From NCBI RefSeq assembly GCF_031583025.1, contig NZ_CP134062.1, forward strand, positions 4,995,234 to 5,059,233: a stretch of 64,000 nt of DNA. The letters run 5' to 3'. The notes beneath the pieces are model-generated. The model had not been told where the DNA came from and searched no databases. It saw nothing but the letters and a program-made list of their open reading frames with translations. The position numbers were made by a program, and so were the translations under genes. Origin of the DNA: Mycobacterium sp. Z3061. GTDB lineage: Bacteria > Actinomycetota > Actinomycetes > Mycobacteriales > Mycobacteriaceae. Below are positions 1 through 7,050 of this stretch, piece after piece. Position 1 is the stretch's first letter. Each line of letters begins with the position of its first letter.

Positions 1-531
1 ATCGACGCGGACGCGCCCGTCGACGACGCCGACGCTCACCGCCGCGATCGCACACGACAGCGGCCGGGGGTCAGAGAGCTTGCCGGCCGCCGACAGGTAC
101 GTGACGGCGTCGGCCAGCGCGACGTAGGCGCCGGTGATGGCCGCCGTCCGGGTACCGCCGTCGGCCTGCAACACGTCGCAGTCGACGGCGATGGTGTTCT
201 CGCCGAGGGCGGCCAGGTCGATGCACGCCCGCAGCGACCGGCCGACCAACCGGCTGATCTCCTGTGTGCGCCCGCCGACGCGGCCCTTGACCGATTCCCG
301 GTCCGATCGGGTGTGAGTGGCTGACGGCAACATCGCGTACTCCGCGGTGAGCCAGCCAAGGCCGGATCCCTTGCGCCAGCGCGGCACCCCTTCGGTGACG
401 CTGGCAGTGCACATGACCTTCGTGCCGCCGAATTCGATCAGCACCGAACCCGCCGGGTGGTCGGTGAAACCGCGGGTGATGGTTACCGGGCGAAGCTCGT
501 CGTCGAGGCGGCCGTCTTCTCTTTTGGACAC
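1..531 (-). CDS. rph: Ribonuclease PH, N-terminal 177 residues (cut by window edge)
   Basis: Phosphorolytic 3'-5' exoribonuclease that trims tRNA 3' ends. The frame reads from a GTG at 531 ([15 protein letters not shown]) without a stop to base 1, so the C-terminal part lies outside the window. Family features seen are the N-terminal RPV.ITR.FT segment, the [12 protein letters not shown] strand and the [20 protein letters not shown] block with its conserved arginines. The product closely matches what I remember of M. tuberculosis Rv1340. It is the last gene of the minus-strand clpS-to-rph series, starting about 130 bases after the phosphodiesterase gene. The frame is certain; the GTG at 540 is an alternative start. 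Confidence 0.93.
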   Translation of the reverse strand, partial: MSKREDGRLDDELRPVTITRGFTDHPAGSVLIEFGGTKVMCTASVTEGVPRWRKGSGLGWLTAEYAMLPSATHTRSDRESVKGRVGGRTQEISRLVGRSLRACIDLAALGENTIAVDCDVLQADGGTRTAAITGAYVALADAVTYLSAAGKLSDPRPLSCAIAAVSVGVVDGRVRVD

Positions 532-660
532 GAGATCCACCCTATCGCCGGGCGTCTTGTGCGCACGGACGGCATTGAGTGTGCGGGCACTGCTTTCGGC
601 GTGCGGTCACCGCGGCGATCCGCCGCAAATCGCACGGTCACCGCACAAGGAGTAGCAACC

Positions 661-1485
661 TCAGCCCGCCCGCCGGACTTCGATGGTCTCGCCGGGCACG
701 ACCGCGTGCACGGGCCCGTCGAACTCGGCCTTGGCCTCGCTGATGACATCCTCGCGGGAGGTCCAGGGCGGAATGTGAGTCAGCAGCAACTCCCGCACGC
801 CCGCCGCCGCCGCGGCGCGCCCGGCTTCGGTGCCGGACAGATGCAGGGCGGGCGGATGCTTCGGGGAGTGCGTCCACGACGCTTCGCAGAGGAAGACGTC
901 CGCGCCTCGGGCCAGTTCGACGAGTTGGTCGCACTCACCGGTGTCCCCGCTGTAGACCAGGGAGGCTCCGCTCGGATCGGTGAAACGCAGTCCGAACGAC
1001 TCCGTGGGATGCGCGACGACCCGGGGCAGCACGCTCAGTGCGCCGATGTTCACCGCCTCGCCGTCGACCCAGTGGCGCACATCGAAGATGTCCGAGCAAT
1101 CGTCGATCTCGCCGCCGTAGGGAGACGAGGCCGCGCCCAGCCGCGACCACGTGTCGCTCGGCCCGTACAGCAACGCCTTGCCGTTCGGCTTGGCCGTGGG
1201 GTGGTACCGCCGCCAGACGAACAGACCCGGCACATCCAGGCAGTGGTCCGCGTGCAGATGCGACAGCAACACATGGACCGAACCCGGATCGGCATGTCTC
1301 TGCAGCGCGCCCAGCACACCCCCGCCGAAGTCGATAACAAGCGGTGGAGTGTCCGGTGCCCGAAGTAGATAACCCGACGCGGGCGAATCCGGACCCACGA
1401 CGCTGCCGGAGCATCCGAGCACGGTTAGTCGCACGGACACCACTGTGCCATGCCCGTTACCACGATGGGGAAAACATCGCCGCAT
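661..1485 (-). CDS. Atypical class II cyclic nucleotide phosphodiesterase (Rv1339 type)
   Basis: Metallo-beta-lactamase-fold protein of 274 residues. The metal-binding motif HLHADH lies near residue 75, followed by the SGDTG and LLLTHIPPW metal ligands typical of the fold. The M. tuberculosis orthologue Rv1339 has been reported to hydrolyse cAMP and to affect drug tolerance, so the likely role is to lower cAMP. Two adenylate cyclases are encoded 20 kb away at 22.2-25.7 kb. The ATG at 1485 gives MRRCFPHR, like the H37Rv annotation; GTG codons at 1443 and 1440 would give a product about 14 residues shorter. It follows murI after 25 bases, in the same operon. Confidence 0.85.
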   Translation of the reverse strand: MRRCFPHRGNGHGTVVSVRLTVLGCSGSVVGPDSPASGYLLRAPDTPPLVIDFGGGVLGALQRHADPGSVHVLLSHLHADHCLDVPGLFVWRRYHPTAKPNGKALLYGPSDTWSRLGAASSPYGGEIDDCSDIFDVRHWVDGEAVNIGALSVLPRVVAHPTESFGLRFTDPSGASLVYSGDTGECDQLVELARGADVFLCEASWTHSPKHPPALHLSGTEAGRAAAAAGVRELLLTHIPPWTSREDVISEAKAEFDGPVHAVVPGETIEVRRAG

Positions 1486-1510
1486 TGGGCCGTCAGAATC
1501 ATCGGCTTTT

Positions 1511-2326
1511 TCACGAGACGGGAGTCTGCCGAGCGGGTTCGACGCCGACCACCGCGGGGCCGAGGAATCGGGAGGCGAGTTTGGTGAACGCCTCGGGGTC
1601 GCCGGTGGCTTCGAACACCCGGGTGGCCGGCGGCCCTTCATGCGGGCGCAGCAGGTCGAGTTCGGTGAGGACGCGGACCACCTGCTTGGCGGTCTCCTCG
1701 GCGCTGGAGACCAGGGTGACGTCCTCCCCCATCACGAGCTGGATCAGTCCGGACAGCAACGGGTAGTGGGTGCAACCCAGCACCAGTGTGTCGACCTCGG
1801 CGCGCTGCAGCGGCTCCAGATAACCCTCGGCCAGGCCGAGCACCTGCCGTCCGCTGGTGACGCCTCGCTCGACGAAGTCGACGAAACGGGGGCAGGCCAC
1901 GGCGGTGATCTCGGTGTCCCGGGCGGCGGCGAAGGCGTCCTGGTAGGCGTGGGAGGTGATGGTCGCCCGCGTGCCGATCACCCCGATGCGGCCGTTGCGG
2001 GTGGCGGCGACCGCGCGTCGGACCGCCGGCAGGATCACCTCGACGACCGGCACGTCGTACCGTTCGCGCGCATCCCGCAGGCAGGCCGCCGACGCGGAGT
2101 TGCACGCGATCACCAAAGCCTTGACGCCGCGGCTGACCAGGTCGTCGCCGATGGCCAGCGCGTGTGCGCGAATCTCGGGTATGGCCAGCGGCCCGTACGG
2201 GCCGTTGCCGGTGTCGCCGACGTAGATGATGTCCTCGTCGGGCAGTTGGTCGATGATCGCCCGCGCGACTGTGAGCCCTCCGACACCGGAATCGAAGACT
2301 CCGATGGGAGCCAGCGGCGAACTCAT
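1511..2326 (-). CDS. murI: Glutamate racemase
   Basis: Cofactor-independent racemase making D-glutamate for peptidoglycan. The 271-residue product has the N-terminal [12 protein letters not shown] loop and the two catalytic cysteine motifs, ACNSASAAC and LGCTHYP. Length equals the M. tuberculosis enzyme. The ATG at 2326 overlaps the TGA of the rhomboid gene (ATGA), so translation is probably coupled. Longer in-frame extensions upstream read through the rhomboid gene in another frame and are not real. Confidence 0.96.
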   Translation of the reverse strand: MSSPLAPIGVFDSGVGGLTVARAIIDQLPDEDIIYVGDTGNGPYGPLAIPEIRAHALAIGDDLVSRGVKALVIACNSASAACLRDARERYDVPVVEVILPAVRRAVAATRNGRIGVIGTRATITSHAYQDAFAAARDTEITAVACPRFVDFVERGVTSGRQVLGLAEGYLEPLQRAEVDTLVLGCTHYPLLSGLIQLVMGEDVTLVSSAEETAKQVVRVLTELDLLRPHEGPPATRVFEATGDPEAFTKLASRFLGPAVVGVEPARQTPVS

Positions 2327-2982
2327 GACTGCGGGTGCGGCGAGCGGAGAGCCCTCTTCCGCTCGCGAGCCTTGCGCTCGGGGGCCGACAACATATACGC
2401 GGCCACCACACCGGCGATCGCACCACACAAGTGGCCCTGCCAGGACACGCCCCCGCACACACCGAGGACGGGCAGCGCGCCGAGCAGCACGCCGCCGTAC
2501 ACGAACAGCACCACCAGCCCGATGATGATGTCCCAGACATGGCGGACGAATATGCCGAACACCAACAAGAAGGCGAGCCAGCCGAAGATCAGTCCGGAGG
2601 CGCCGATGTGGTCGGTTGGGCCGCAACTGCTACCCACGTTGCCGATCAGCCAGGTCCCGAACCCACCCAGGATCCAGATGATCGCGGTGGCCCAGACGAA
2701 CCGGGACAGTCCGGCCAGCGTCATCAGGAAACCCAGCACCAGCATCGGGACGGTGTTGGCGATCAGATGTTGCCAGTTGGCGTGCAACACCGGGGCGAAG
2801 ACGATGCCCCACAGGCCGTCGGTGGTCAGTGGCCGGATGCCGTTGCGGTCCAGCCGGCCTCCGCTGAGTTGATCGATCAGCTCGACGACGTACAGCAGCG
2901 CGACGAAGGTGATGATCGTCGTCGCGCCGATCACCCAGCCCGGCTTCTTGTCCGGTTGGGTTGCCGGGGCGCGCTTGTTCAT
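2323..2982 (-). CDS. Rhomboid-family intramembrane serine protease (Rv1337 type)
   Basis: Membrane protein of 219 residues with about six to seven hydrophobic helices and a basic C-terminal tail. The rhomboid catalytic dyad is visible: serine in [10 protein letters not shown] (about residue 128) and histidine in SWQGHLCGA near the last helix; NWQHLIANT matches the conserved early helix. Substrates are unknown. A GAGGAGG ribosome-binding site precedes the ATG. In M. tuberculosis the gene directly upstream is cysM; here only 54 non-coding bases separate it from cysO. It overlaps murI by 4 nt. Confidence 0.88.
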   Translation of the reverse strand: MNKRAPATQPDKKPGWVIGATTIITFVALLYVVELIDQLSGGRLDRNGIRPLTTDGLWGIVFAPVLHANWQHLIANTVPMLVLGFLMTLAGLSRFVWATAIIWILGGFGTWLIGNVGSSCGPTDHIGASGLIFGWLAFLLVFGIFVRHVWDIIIGLVVLFVYGGVLLGALPVLGVCGGVSWQGHLCGAIAGVVAAYMLSAPERKARERKRALRSPHPQS

Positions 2983-3036
2983 CCGCTCCTCCTCATCGCC
3001 TACCCCAAACGTCCAGGTTACCGGTACAGCACGCCA

Positions 3037-3309
3037 CTACCCGCCCGCGACCGCCGGCAGGATGGTGACCGAGTCGCCGTCGGCGACGGCGGTGTCCAAG
3101 CCGCCGGAGAACCGGACATCCTCGTCGTTGACGTAGATGTTCACGAACCGGTGCAGCCGGCCGTTGTCGATGAGCCGATCGGAGATTCCCGAGTAGTTGG
3201 CTTCCAGATCGTTGATGACCGCGCCCAGCGTGTCACCGCTCGCAGAGACGCGCTTCTCGCCACCGGTGTGGGGTCGCAGGATGGTCGGGATGGACACGGT
3301 GACGGTCAT
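3037..3309 (-). CDS. cysO: Sulfur carrier protein CysO (ubiquitin-like)
   Basis: Ninety-residue ThiS/MoaD-like protein ending in the diagnostic Gly-Gly (PAVAGG). As a C-terminal thiocarboxylate it donates sulfur to O-phosphoserine in the CysM reaction, giving a CysO-cysteine adduct that Mec cleaves. The order mec-cysO is as in M. tuberculosis, but cysM, normally the next gene, is absent here. Unless cysM lies elsewhere in the genome, CysO would need another synthase or serve another sulfur-transfer pathway. Confidence 0.95.
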   Translation of the reverse strand: MTVTVSIPTILRPHTGGEKRVSASGDTLGAVINDLEANYSGISDRLIDNGRLHRFVNIYVNDEDVRFSGGLDTAVADGDSVTILPAVAGG

Positions 3310-3332
3310 GCTGGCCTTTCTGTGGCGCGCGG

Positions 3333-3746
3333 TCAGTACTGCTCGACGATGTCAACAGGTTCCTCGCTTACGACACCGTTGACAATGCGGTAGCTGCGCA
3401 CCTCGCTCCGGTGCGGATCGCGGGTGGACACCAACACATAGTGCGCGTCCGGTTCGGCCGCGAGGTCGATATCCGTGCGACTCGGATATGCCTCGGTGCC
3501 CGGGTGGGAGTGGTAGATGACGACGGGCACCTCGTGCGCTCGTTCCAGAGCCCGCCACACCCTGAGTTGCTCGCCGGAGTCGAATCGGTAGAAGCGCGGC
3601 GAGCGTTCGGCGTTGGCCATGGGGATGTGCCGCTCCGGCCGATCCGAGCCGTCCGGGCCGGCCAGCAGACCGCAGGCTTCGTCGGGGTGATCACGGCGGG
3701 CATGGGCGATGATCGCCTCCACCAGGTCGGCACGGATCACCAACAC
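3333..3746 (-). CDS. mec: CysO-cysteine peptidase (JAMM metalloprotease)
   Basis: Zinc-dependent JAB1/MPN protease of about 137 residues that releases cysteine from CysO-cysteine. The JAMM signature is complete: glutamate in DEACG, then H-x-H-x10-D in HSHPGTEAYPSRTD. A GTG at 3746 (VLVIRADLV), 10 bases after the peptidase stop and behind AAGG, is chosen. The in-frame ATG at 3785 would add 13 residues overlapping the upstream gene, and a GTG at 3740 is also possible. It lies 23 bases upstream of cysO. Confidence 0.92.
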   Translation of the reverse strand: MLVIRADLVEAIIAHARRDHPDEACGLLAGPDGSDRPERHIPMANAERSPRFYRFDSGEQLRVWRALERAHEVPVVIYHSHPGTEAYPSRTDIDLAAEPDAHYVLVSTRDPHRSEVRSYRIVNGVVSEEPVDIVEQY

Positions 3747-3756
3747 CGGAACACCT

Positions 3757-4794
3757 TCAGCTCCCGAACGCGCCCGGCAACACATCCCGGTATGCCGGTA
3801 TCGCAGCCACCGACTCGGCGGCGATCACTCCGTCGAGCACGGCCCGGGCCAGGCAGTCGGCCGCGGCCGCGCCCACCATGGTGAGTAGACCGGTCTCGGG
3901 TGACAGCGCGGCGGGGGTGTTGGCCGACGGCGGCACCTCGACGGCGCCGGTCGCCAGTGCGAACACGGTGTCGCCGTCCAGCGGGGTGTGGGCGGGCCGC
4001 AGCGTCCGGGCCAGACCGTCGTGTGCGGCGATCGCGACCCGACGGCACCCCGCAGGGCTGAGGGCCGCATCCGTCGCCACCACCGCGATGGTGGTGTTCA
4101 GCTCGCTCAGCGGGGACGGCAACTGCGCCAGCGCCTCAATCTGCTCGAATGGTGGTGATGCAAGGCCGAATTCACCGGCCAACCCGGCCATCCAGGGCAA
4201 CCCGGTGGCCGGGTCGATGGCGTCACCGGCGGCGTTGACCACGACCAGCGCGCCGACGGTCACTCCGGACGGCAGAGTGACCGACGCCGTCCCCACGCCG
4301 CCTTTGAGCACTCCGGCCCGTGCGCCGACGCCGGCGCCGACCGTCCCGGTTTCGACCGCAGCCGCGTCGCCGGACGCGTCGGCCGCCACGCACGCCGCGT
4401 AGCCGAACTCGGCCGTGGGCCGGCAATTCCAGGCCCCGACCGGCAGATCGAAGATCACCGCACCCGGCACGATCGGCACCACGCCGTCGCCCATGGCCAC
4501 GCCGCGCTGCTGTTCCTCCAGCCAGCGCATGACGCCGTCAGCAGCGGCGAGCCCGAACGCGCTGCCGCCGGCGAGCAACACCGCGTCCACGTAGCGCACG
4601 CTGTTGACAGGGTCGAGCAGATCGGTCTCCCGGGTGCCCGGTGCGCCGCCACGGCAATCAACCGCACCCACCGTGCCGGGCGGCGGCAGCACCACGGTGA
4701 CCCCGCAGGCCCACCCGGAGCCCAGAGACGCATCGGCGTCCAGACGGTGGTGGTGGCCGACGCGGATGCCGCCGACGTCGGTGATGGAGCTCAT
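3757..4794 (-). CDS. P1 (S58/DmpA) family self-processing aminopeptidase (Rv1333 type)
   Basis: N-terminal nucleophile hydrolase of 345 residues. Family marks are the N-terminal TDVGGIRVGHHH, the AVLLAGGSAFGLAAADGV block and KGGVGTASV, where autocleavage before Thr169 would expose the nucleophile and leave alpha and beta chains. The family includes aminopeptidases and amidases; the natural substrate here is unknown. The ATG at 4794 overlaps the stop of the upstream aosR-like gene (ATGA). A 19-codon in-frame extension upstream reads into that gene and is rejected. Confidence 0.88.
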   Translation of the reverse strand: MSSITDVGGIRVGHHHRLDADASLGSGWACGVTVVLPPPGTVGAVDCRGGAPGTRETDLLDPVNSVRYVDAVLLAGGSAFGLAAADGVMRWLEEQQRGVAMGDGVVPIVPGAVIFDLPVGAWNCRPTAEFGYAACVAADASGDAAAVETGTVGAGVGARAGVLKGGVGTASVTLPSGVTVGALVVVNAAGDAIDPATGLPWMAGLAGEFGLASPPFEQIEALAQLPSPLSELNTTIAVVATDAALSPAGCRRVAIAAHDGLARTLRPAHTPLDGDTVFALATGAVEVPPSANTPAALSPETGLLTMVGAAAADCLARAVLDGVIAAESVAAIPAYRDVLPGAFGS

Positions 4795-5378
4795 CCGGCC
4801 GGTTTGCCCATCAGCACCAGCACGAGGTATTCCTGCAGCACCGTCAGCCACTGATAGACGTCGAAGTGCGCGGCCAATGGATGGTCGGCGGGCAGCCGCT
4901 CCGGGCCCTGCGGGCCGATCTCGAGCATGACTCCCAGGGTCAACCGAAGATCGTTTACGGCCGAGATCCAGGCGTTGGCGCTGTCCTCCGTCAGCTCGAA
5001 CCTGCCGCCATTGGCCGGCAAGGTGTCCAGCAACTGTTGGGCCGCAACACGTTTGGCGTCGATGATCTCCGGCTCGTGCAGGCTGCGCAGCGCCGAGTTC
5101 AGCGCTTCGGACGCATCGAGAGTCAACGGATCGCCTTCGTCGTTGCGGTAGAAGTCCGGCAACAGGCGTCCGAGTGTCGCATCGGCCGGGCGCTCGGAGT
5201 GCCCGGTCTTGATCCCGGTGATCTCCTCGAGTTCGTCCGACGGCGACGAGGCCTGCCGCTCGTCGAGCAGGCCGACCATCGCGCTCACCAGGTTCTGCAG
5301 CAGAGCCGCCTCGTGCGGGGCCAGCGACGACCGGAAACGGGGTCCGTTACGGGTTTCGACGCGCTTCCATTTGCGCAC
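4791..5378 (-). CDS. aosR: AosR-like DUF2017 regulator (Rv1332 type) lacking all cysteines
   Basis: Actinobacterial DUF2017 protein of 195 residues, beginning MRKWKRVETRNGP. The M. tuberculosis orthologue Rv1332 (AosR) has been reported to form an intrasubunit disulphide under oxidative stress, bind SigH and induce CysM-dependent cysteine synthesis. I find no cysteine anywhere in this copy, so that switch cannot work here as described. cysM is also missing from the operon. The gene sits 9 bases after clpS and overlaps the P1 peptidase by 4 nt. Orthology rests on sequence and position; function in this organism is open. Confidence 0.85.
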   Translation of the reverse strand: MRKWKRVETRNGPRFRSSLAPHEAALLQNLVSAMVGLLDERQASSPSDELEEITGIKTGHSERPADATLGRLLPDFYRNDEGDPLTLDASEALNSALRSLHEPEIIDAKRVAAQQLLDTLPANGGRFELTEDSANAWISAVNDLRLTLGVMLEIGPQGPERLPADHPLAAHFDVYQWLTVLQEYLVLVLMGKPAG

Positions 5379-5387
5379 TATCAGAAC

Positions 5388-5693
5388 TCAGCGGTCCTGC
5401 TGCATGGTCGCCCACAACCCGGCGGCATGCAGCTTGGACACGTCGACCTCCATCGACTCCCGACTGCCAGACGACACCACGGCCTTTCCTTCGTTGTGCA
5501 CCTGCAGCATCAGTTTGGTGGCATGCGGCTCGCTGTAACCGAACAACTTCTGGAATACGTAGGTCACGTAGGTCATCAGATTGACCGGGTCGTCCCAGAC
5601 GATGGTCACCCACGGACTCGTCGTAGCTTCGACCGGAGCGGATTCCCGTTGCCCGGTGCTGCCCGGCTTGGCCGGCGCGATCGCTACAACCAT
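5388..5693 (-). CDS. clpS: ClpS, N-degron adaptor of the Clp protease
   Basis: Adaptor of 101 residues that delivers N-end-rule substrates to ClpC1/ClpP. The core is intact: [20 protein letters not shown], then [19 protein letters not shown], with the Asn/Asp and His residues that hold the substrate amino group. The N-terminal 25 residues are a flexible tail. It is the first gene of the minus-strand operon and probably leaderless: a TATCCT box lies 7 bases before the ATG. It is divergent from pncB across 55 bases. Confidence 0.95.
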   Translation of the reverse strand: MVVAIAPAKPGSTGQRESAPVEATTSPWVTIVWDDPVNLMTYVTYVFQKLFGYSEPHATKLMLQVHNEGKAVVSSGSRESMEVDVSKLHAAGLWATMQQDR

Positions 5694-5700
5694 GGCGCTA

Positions 5701-5706
5701 AGGATA
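5701..5706 (-). promoter_or_regulatory. Predicted -10 box for leaderless clpS mRNA
   Basis: On the minus strand this reads TATCCT, matching the mycobacterial TANNNT -10, and ends 7 bases before the clpS ATG. Transcription would start at or next to the start codon, driving the whole clpS-to-rph series. Confidence 0.55.
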
Positions 5707-5736
5707 CCGAGCCAGGCTTACTTTGCAGCCAGCCGA

Positions 5737-5742
5737 TACCTT
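5737..5742 (+). promoter_or_regulatory. Predicted -10 box for leaderless pncB mRNA
   Basis: TACCTT (TANNNT) ends 6 bases before the GTG at 5749, placing the expected transcription start at the start codon. This supports GTG 5749 over upstream in-frame codons, which overlap clpS. Confidence 0.55.
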
Positions 5743-5748
5743 TGCGAT

Positions 5749-7047
5749 GTGAACGACTCGGTACTTGCTGGGCTGCTGACCGACAAATACGAGTTGACCA
5801 TGCTGGCGGCGGCCCTGCGCGACGGCACCGCGCACCGGCGCACCAGCTGGGAGGTGTTCGCCCGGCGGCTTCCGGCGGGCCGGCGTTACGGGGTGGTCGC
5901 CGGAACCGGCCGGCTGCTGGAAACCTTGCCGCAGTTCAGGTTCGACGACGCCGCCTGTGCCTTGCTGGCTGAATTTCTCGACGCTGACACGGTGGAGTAT
6001 CTGCGGGAATTCCGCTTCCGCGGCGACATCGACGGCTACGCCGAGGGCGAGCTGTACTTTCCACACTCGCCGGTGCTGTCGGTGCACGGCAGCTTCGCCG
6101 AGTGCGTGCTGCTCGAAACCCTGATCCTGTCGATCTTCAACCACGACACGGCGATCGCGTCGGCGGCGGCACGCATGGTGAGCGCGGCCGGCGGTCGCCC
6201 GGTGATCGAGATGGGCTCCCGGCGCACCCACGAGCGGGCCGCGGTGGCGGCCGCACGAGCCGCCTACATCGCCGGATTCGCCGGCACATCCAACCTCGAG
6301 GCCCAGCGGCGCTACGGTGTGCCGTCGGTGGGCACCGCCGCGCATGCGTTCACCATGCTGCACACCACCGCTGAGGGTCCCGATGAGCTGGCGGCGTTCC
6401 GCGCGCAGGTCGAAGCGCTGGGGCCGGACACCACGCTGCTGGTCGATACTTACGACGTGACCACGGGAGTGGCCAACGCCGTGGCGGCCGCCGGTCCGGA
6501 CCTGGGTGCCGTCCGGATCGACTCCGGCGACCTTGCGGTGCTGGCTCATCAGGTGCGTGCCCAACTCGACGAGCTGGGTGCCCCCAACACACGGATCGTG
6601 CTGTCCAGCGATCTCGACGAGTTCTCGATCGCCGGGTTGCTCGCAGCGCCGGTGGACAGCTACGGCGTGGGTACCTCCCTGGTCACCGGCTCGGGTGCCC
6701 CGACGGCAAGCATGGTCTACAAGCTGGTGGAGGTGGACGGAATCGCGGTGCAGAAGCGCAGCAGCCAGAAGGGGTCGCACGGCGGCCGCAAAGCGGCGCT
6801 GCGGCTGTCCCGGCCCACCGGCATCGTCACCGAAGAGATCGTGCATCCTTTCGGGCGCCCGCCCTCGGCTCGGGATCCGCACCGGGTGCTGACGACACAG
6901 CTCGTCCGCGGCGGCGAGGTCCTGGTGGACAACGACCTCACGGCGGCGCGGGAGTTGGTGGCGTCGGGGCTGCGCAGCCTGCCCTGGGAGGGACTGGCGT
7001 TGTCGCCCGGCGATCCGGCGATCCCGACACAGACCATTCCGGCCTGA
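5749..7047 (+). CDS. pncB: Nicotinate phosphoribosyltransferase
   Basis: Makes nicotinate mononucleotide from nicotinate and PRPP in NAD salvage. The 432-residue product has LLTDKYELTM at the N-terminus, the phosphorylated-histidine motif VGTAAHAFTM, the SDLDEF strand and YGVGTSLVTGSG phosphate loop. It matches M. tuberculosis pncB1 (Rv1330c) by sequence and location. No Shine-Dalgarno is seen, in line with a leaderless start. Three bases separate its stop from the GTG of dinG, so the two are probably co-transcribed. Confidence 0.95.
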   Translation: MNDSVLAGLLTDKYELTMLAAALRDGTAHRRTSWEVFARRLPAGRRYGVVAGTGRLLETLPQFRFDDAACALLAEFLDADTVEYLREFRFRGDIDGYAEGELYFPHSPVLSVHGSFAECVLLETLILSIFNHDTAIASAAARMVSAAGGRPVIEMGSRRTHERAAVAAARAAYIAGFAGTSNLEAQRRYGVPSVGTAAHAFTMLHTTAEGPDELAAFRAQVEALGPDTTLLVDTYDVTTGVANAVAAAGPDLGAVRIDSGDLAVLAHQVRAQLDELGAPNTRIVLSSDLDEFSIAGLLAAPVDSYGVGTSLVTGSGAPTASMVYKLVEVDGIAVQKRSSQKGSHGGRKAALRLSRPTGIVTEEIVHPFGRPPSARDPHRVLTTQLVRGGEVLVDNDLTAARELVASGLRSLPWEGLALSPGDPAIPTQTIPA

Positions 7048-7050
7048 GCC

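Noticed and set aside
457..1368. Long plus-strand open frame antisense to the phosphodiesterase gene
   Set aside because: High GC gives long antisense frames; the minus strand has clear enzyme motifs, and this frame has Arg/Pro/Gly-rich nonsense composition. The same applies to other long frames opposite known genes, for example at 5698-7296, 10291-11685 and 43647-45251.
3037..3309. CysO considered as ThiS or MoaD
   Set aside because: The direct neighbour mec and the locus order fit CysO; there are no thiamine or molybdopterin genes nearby.
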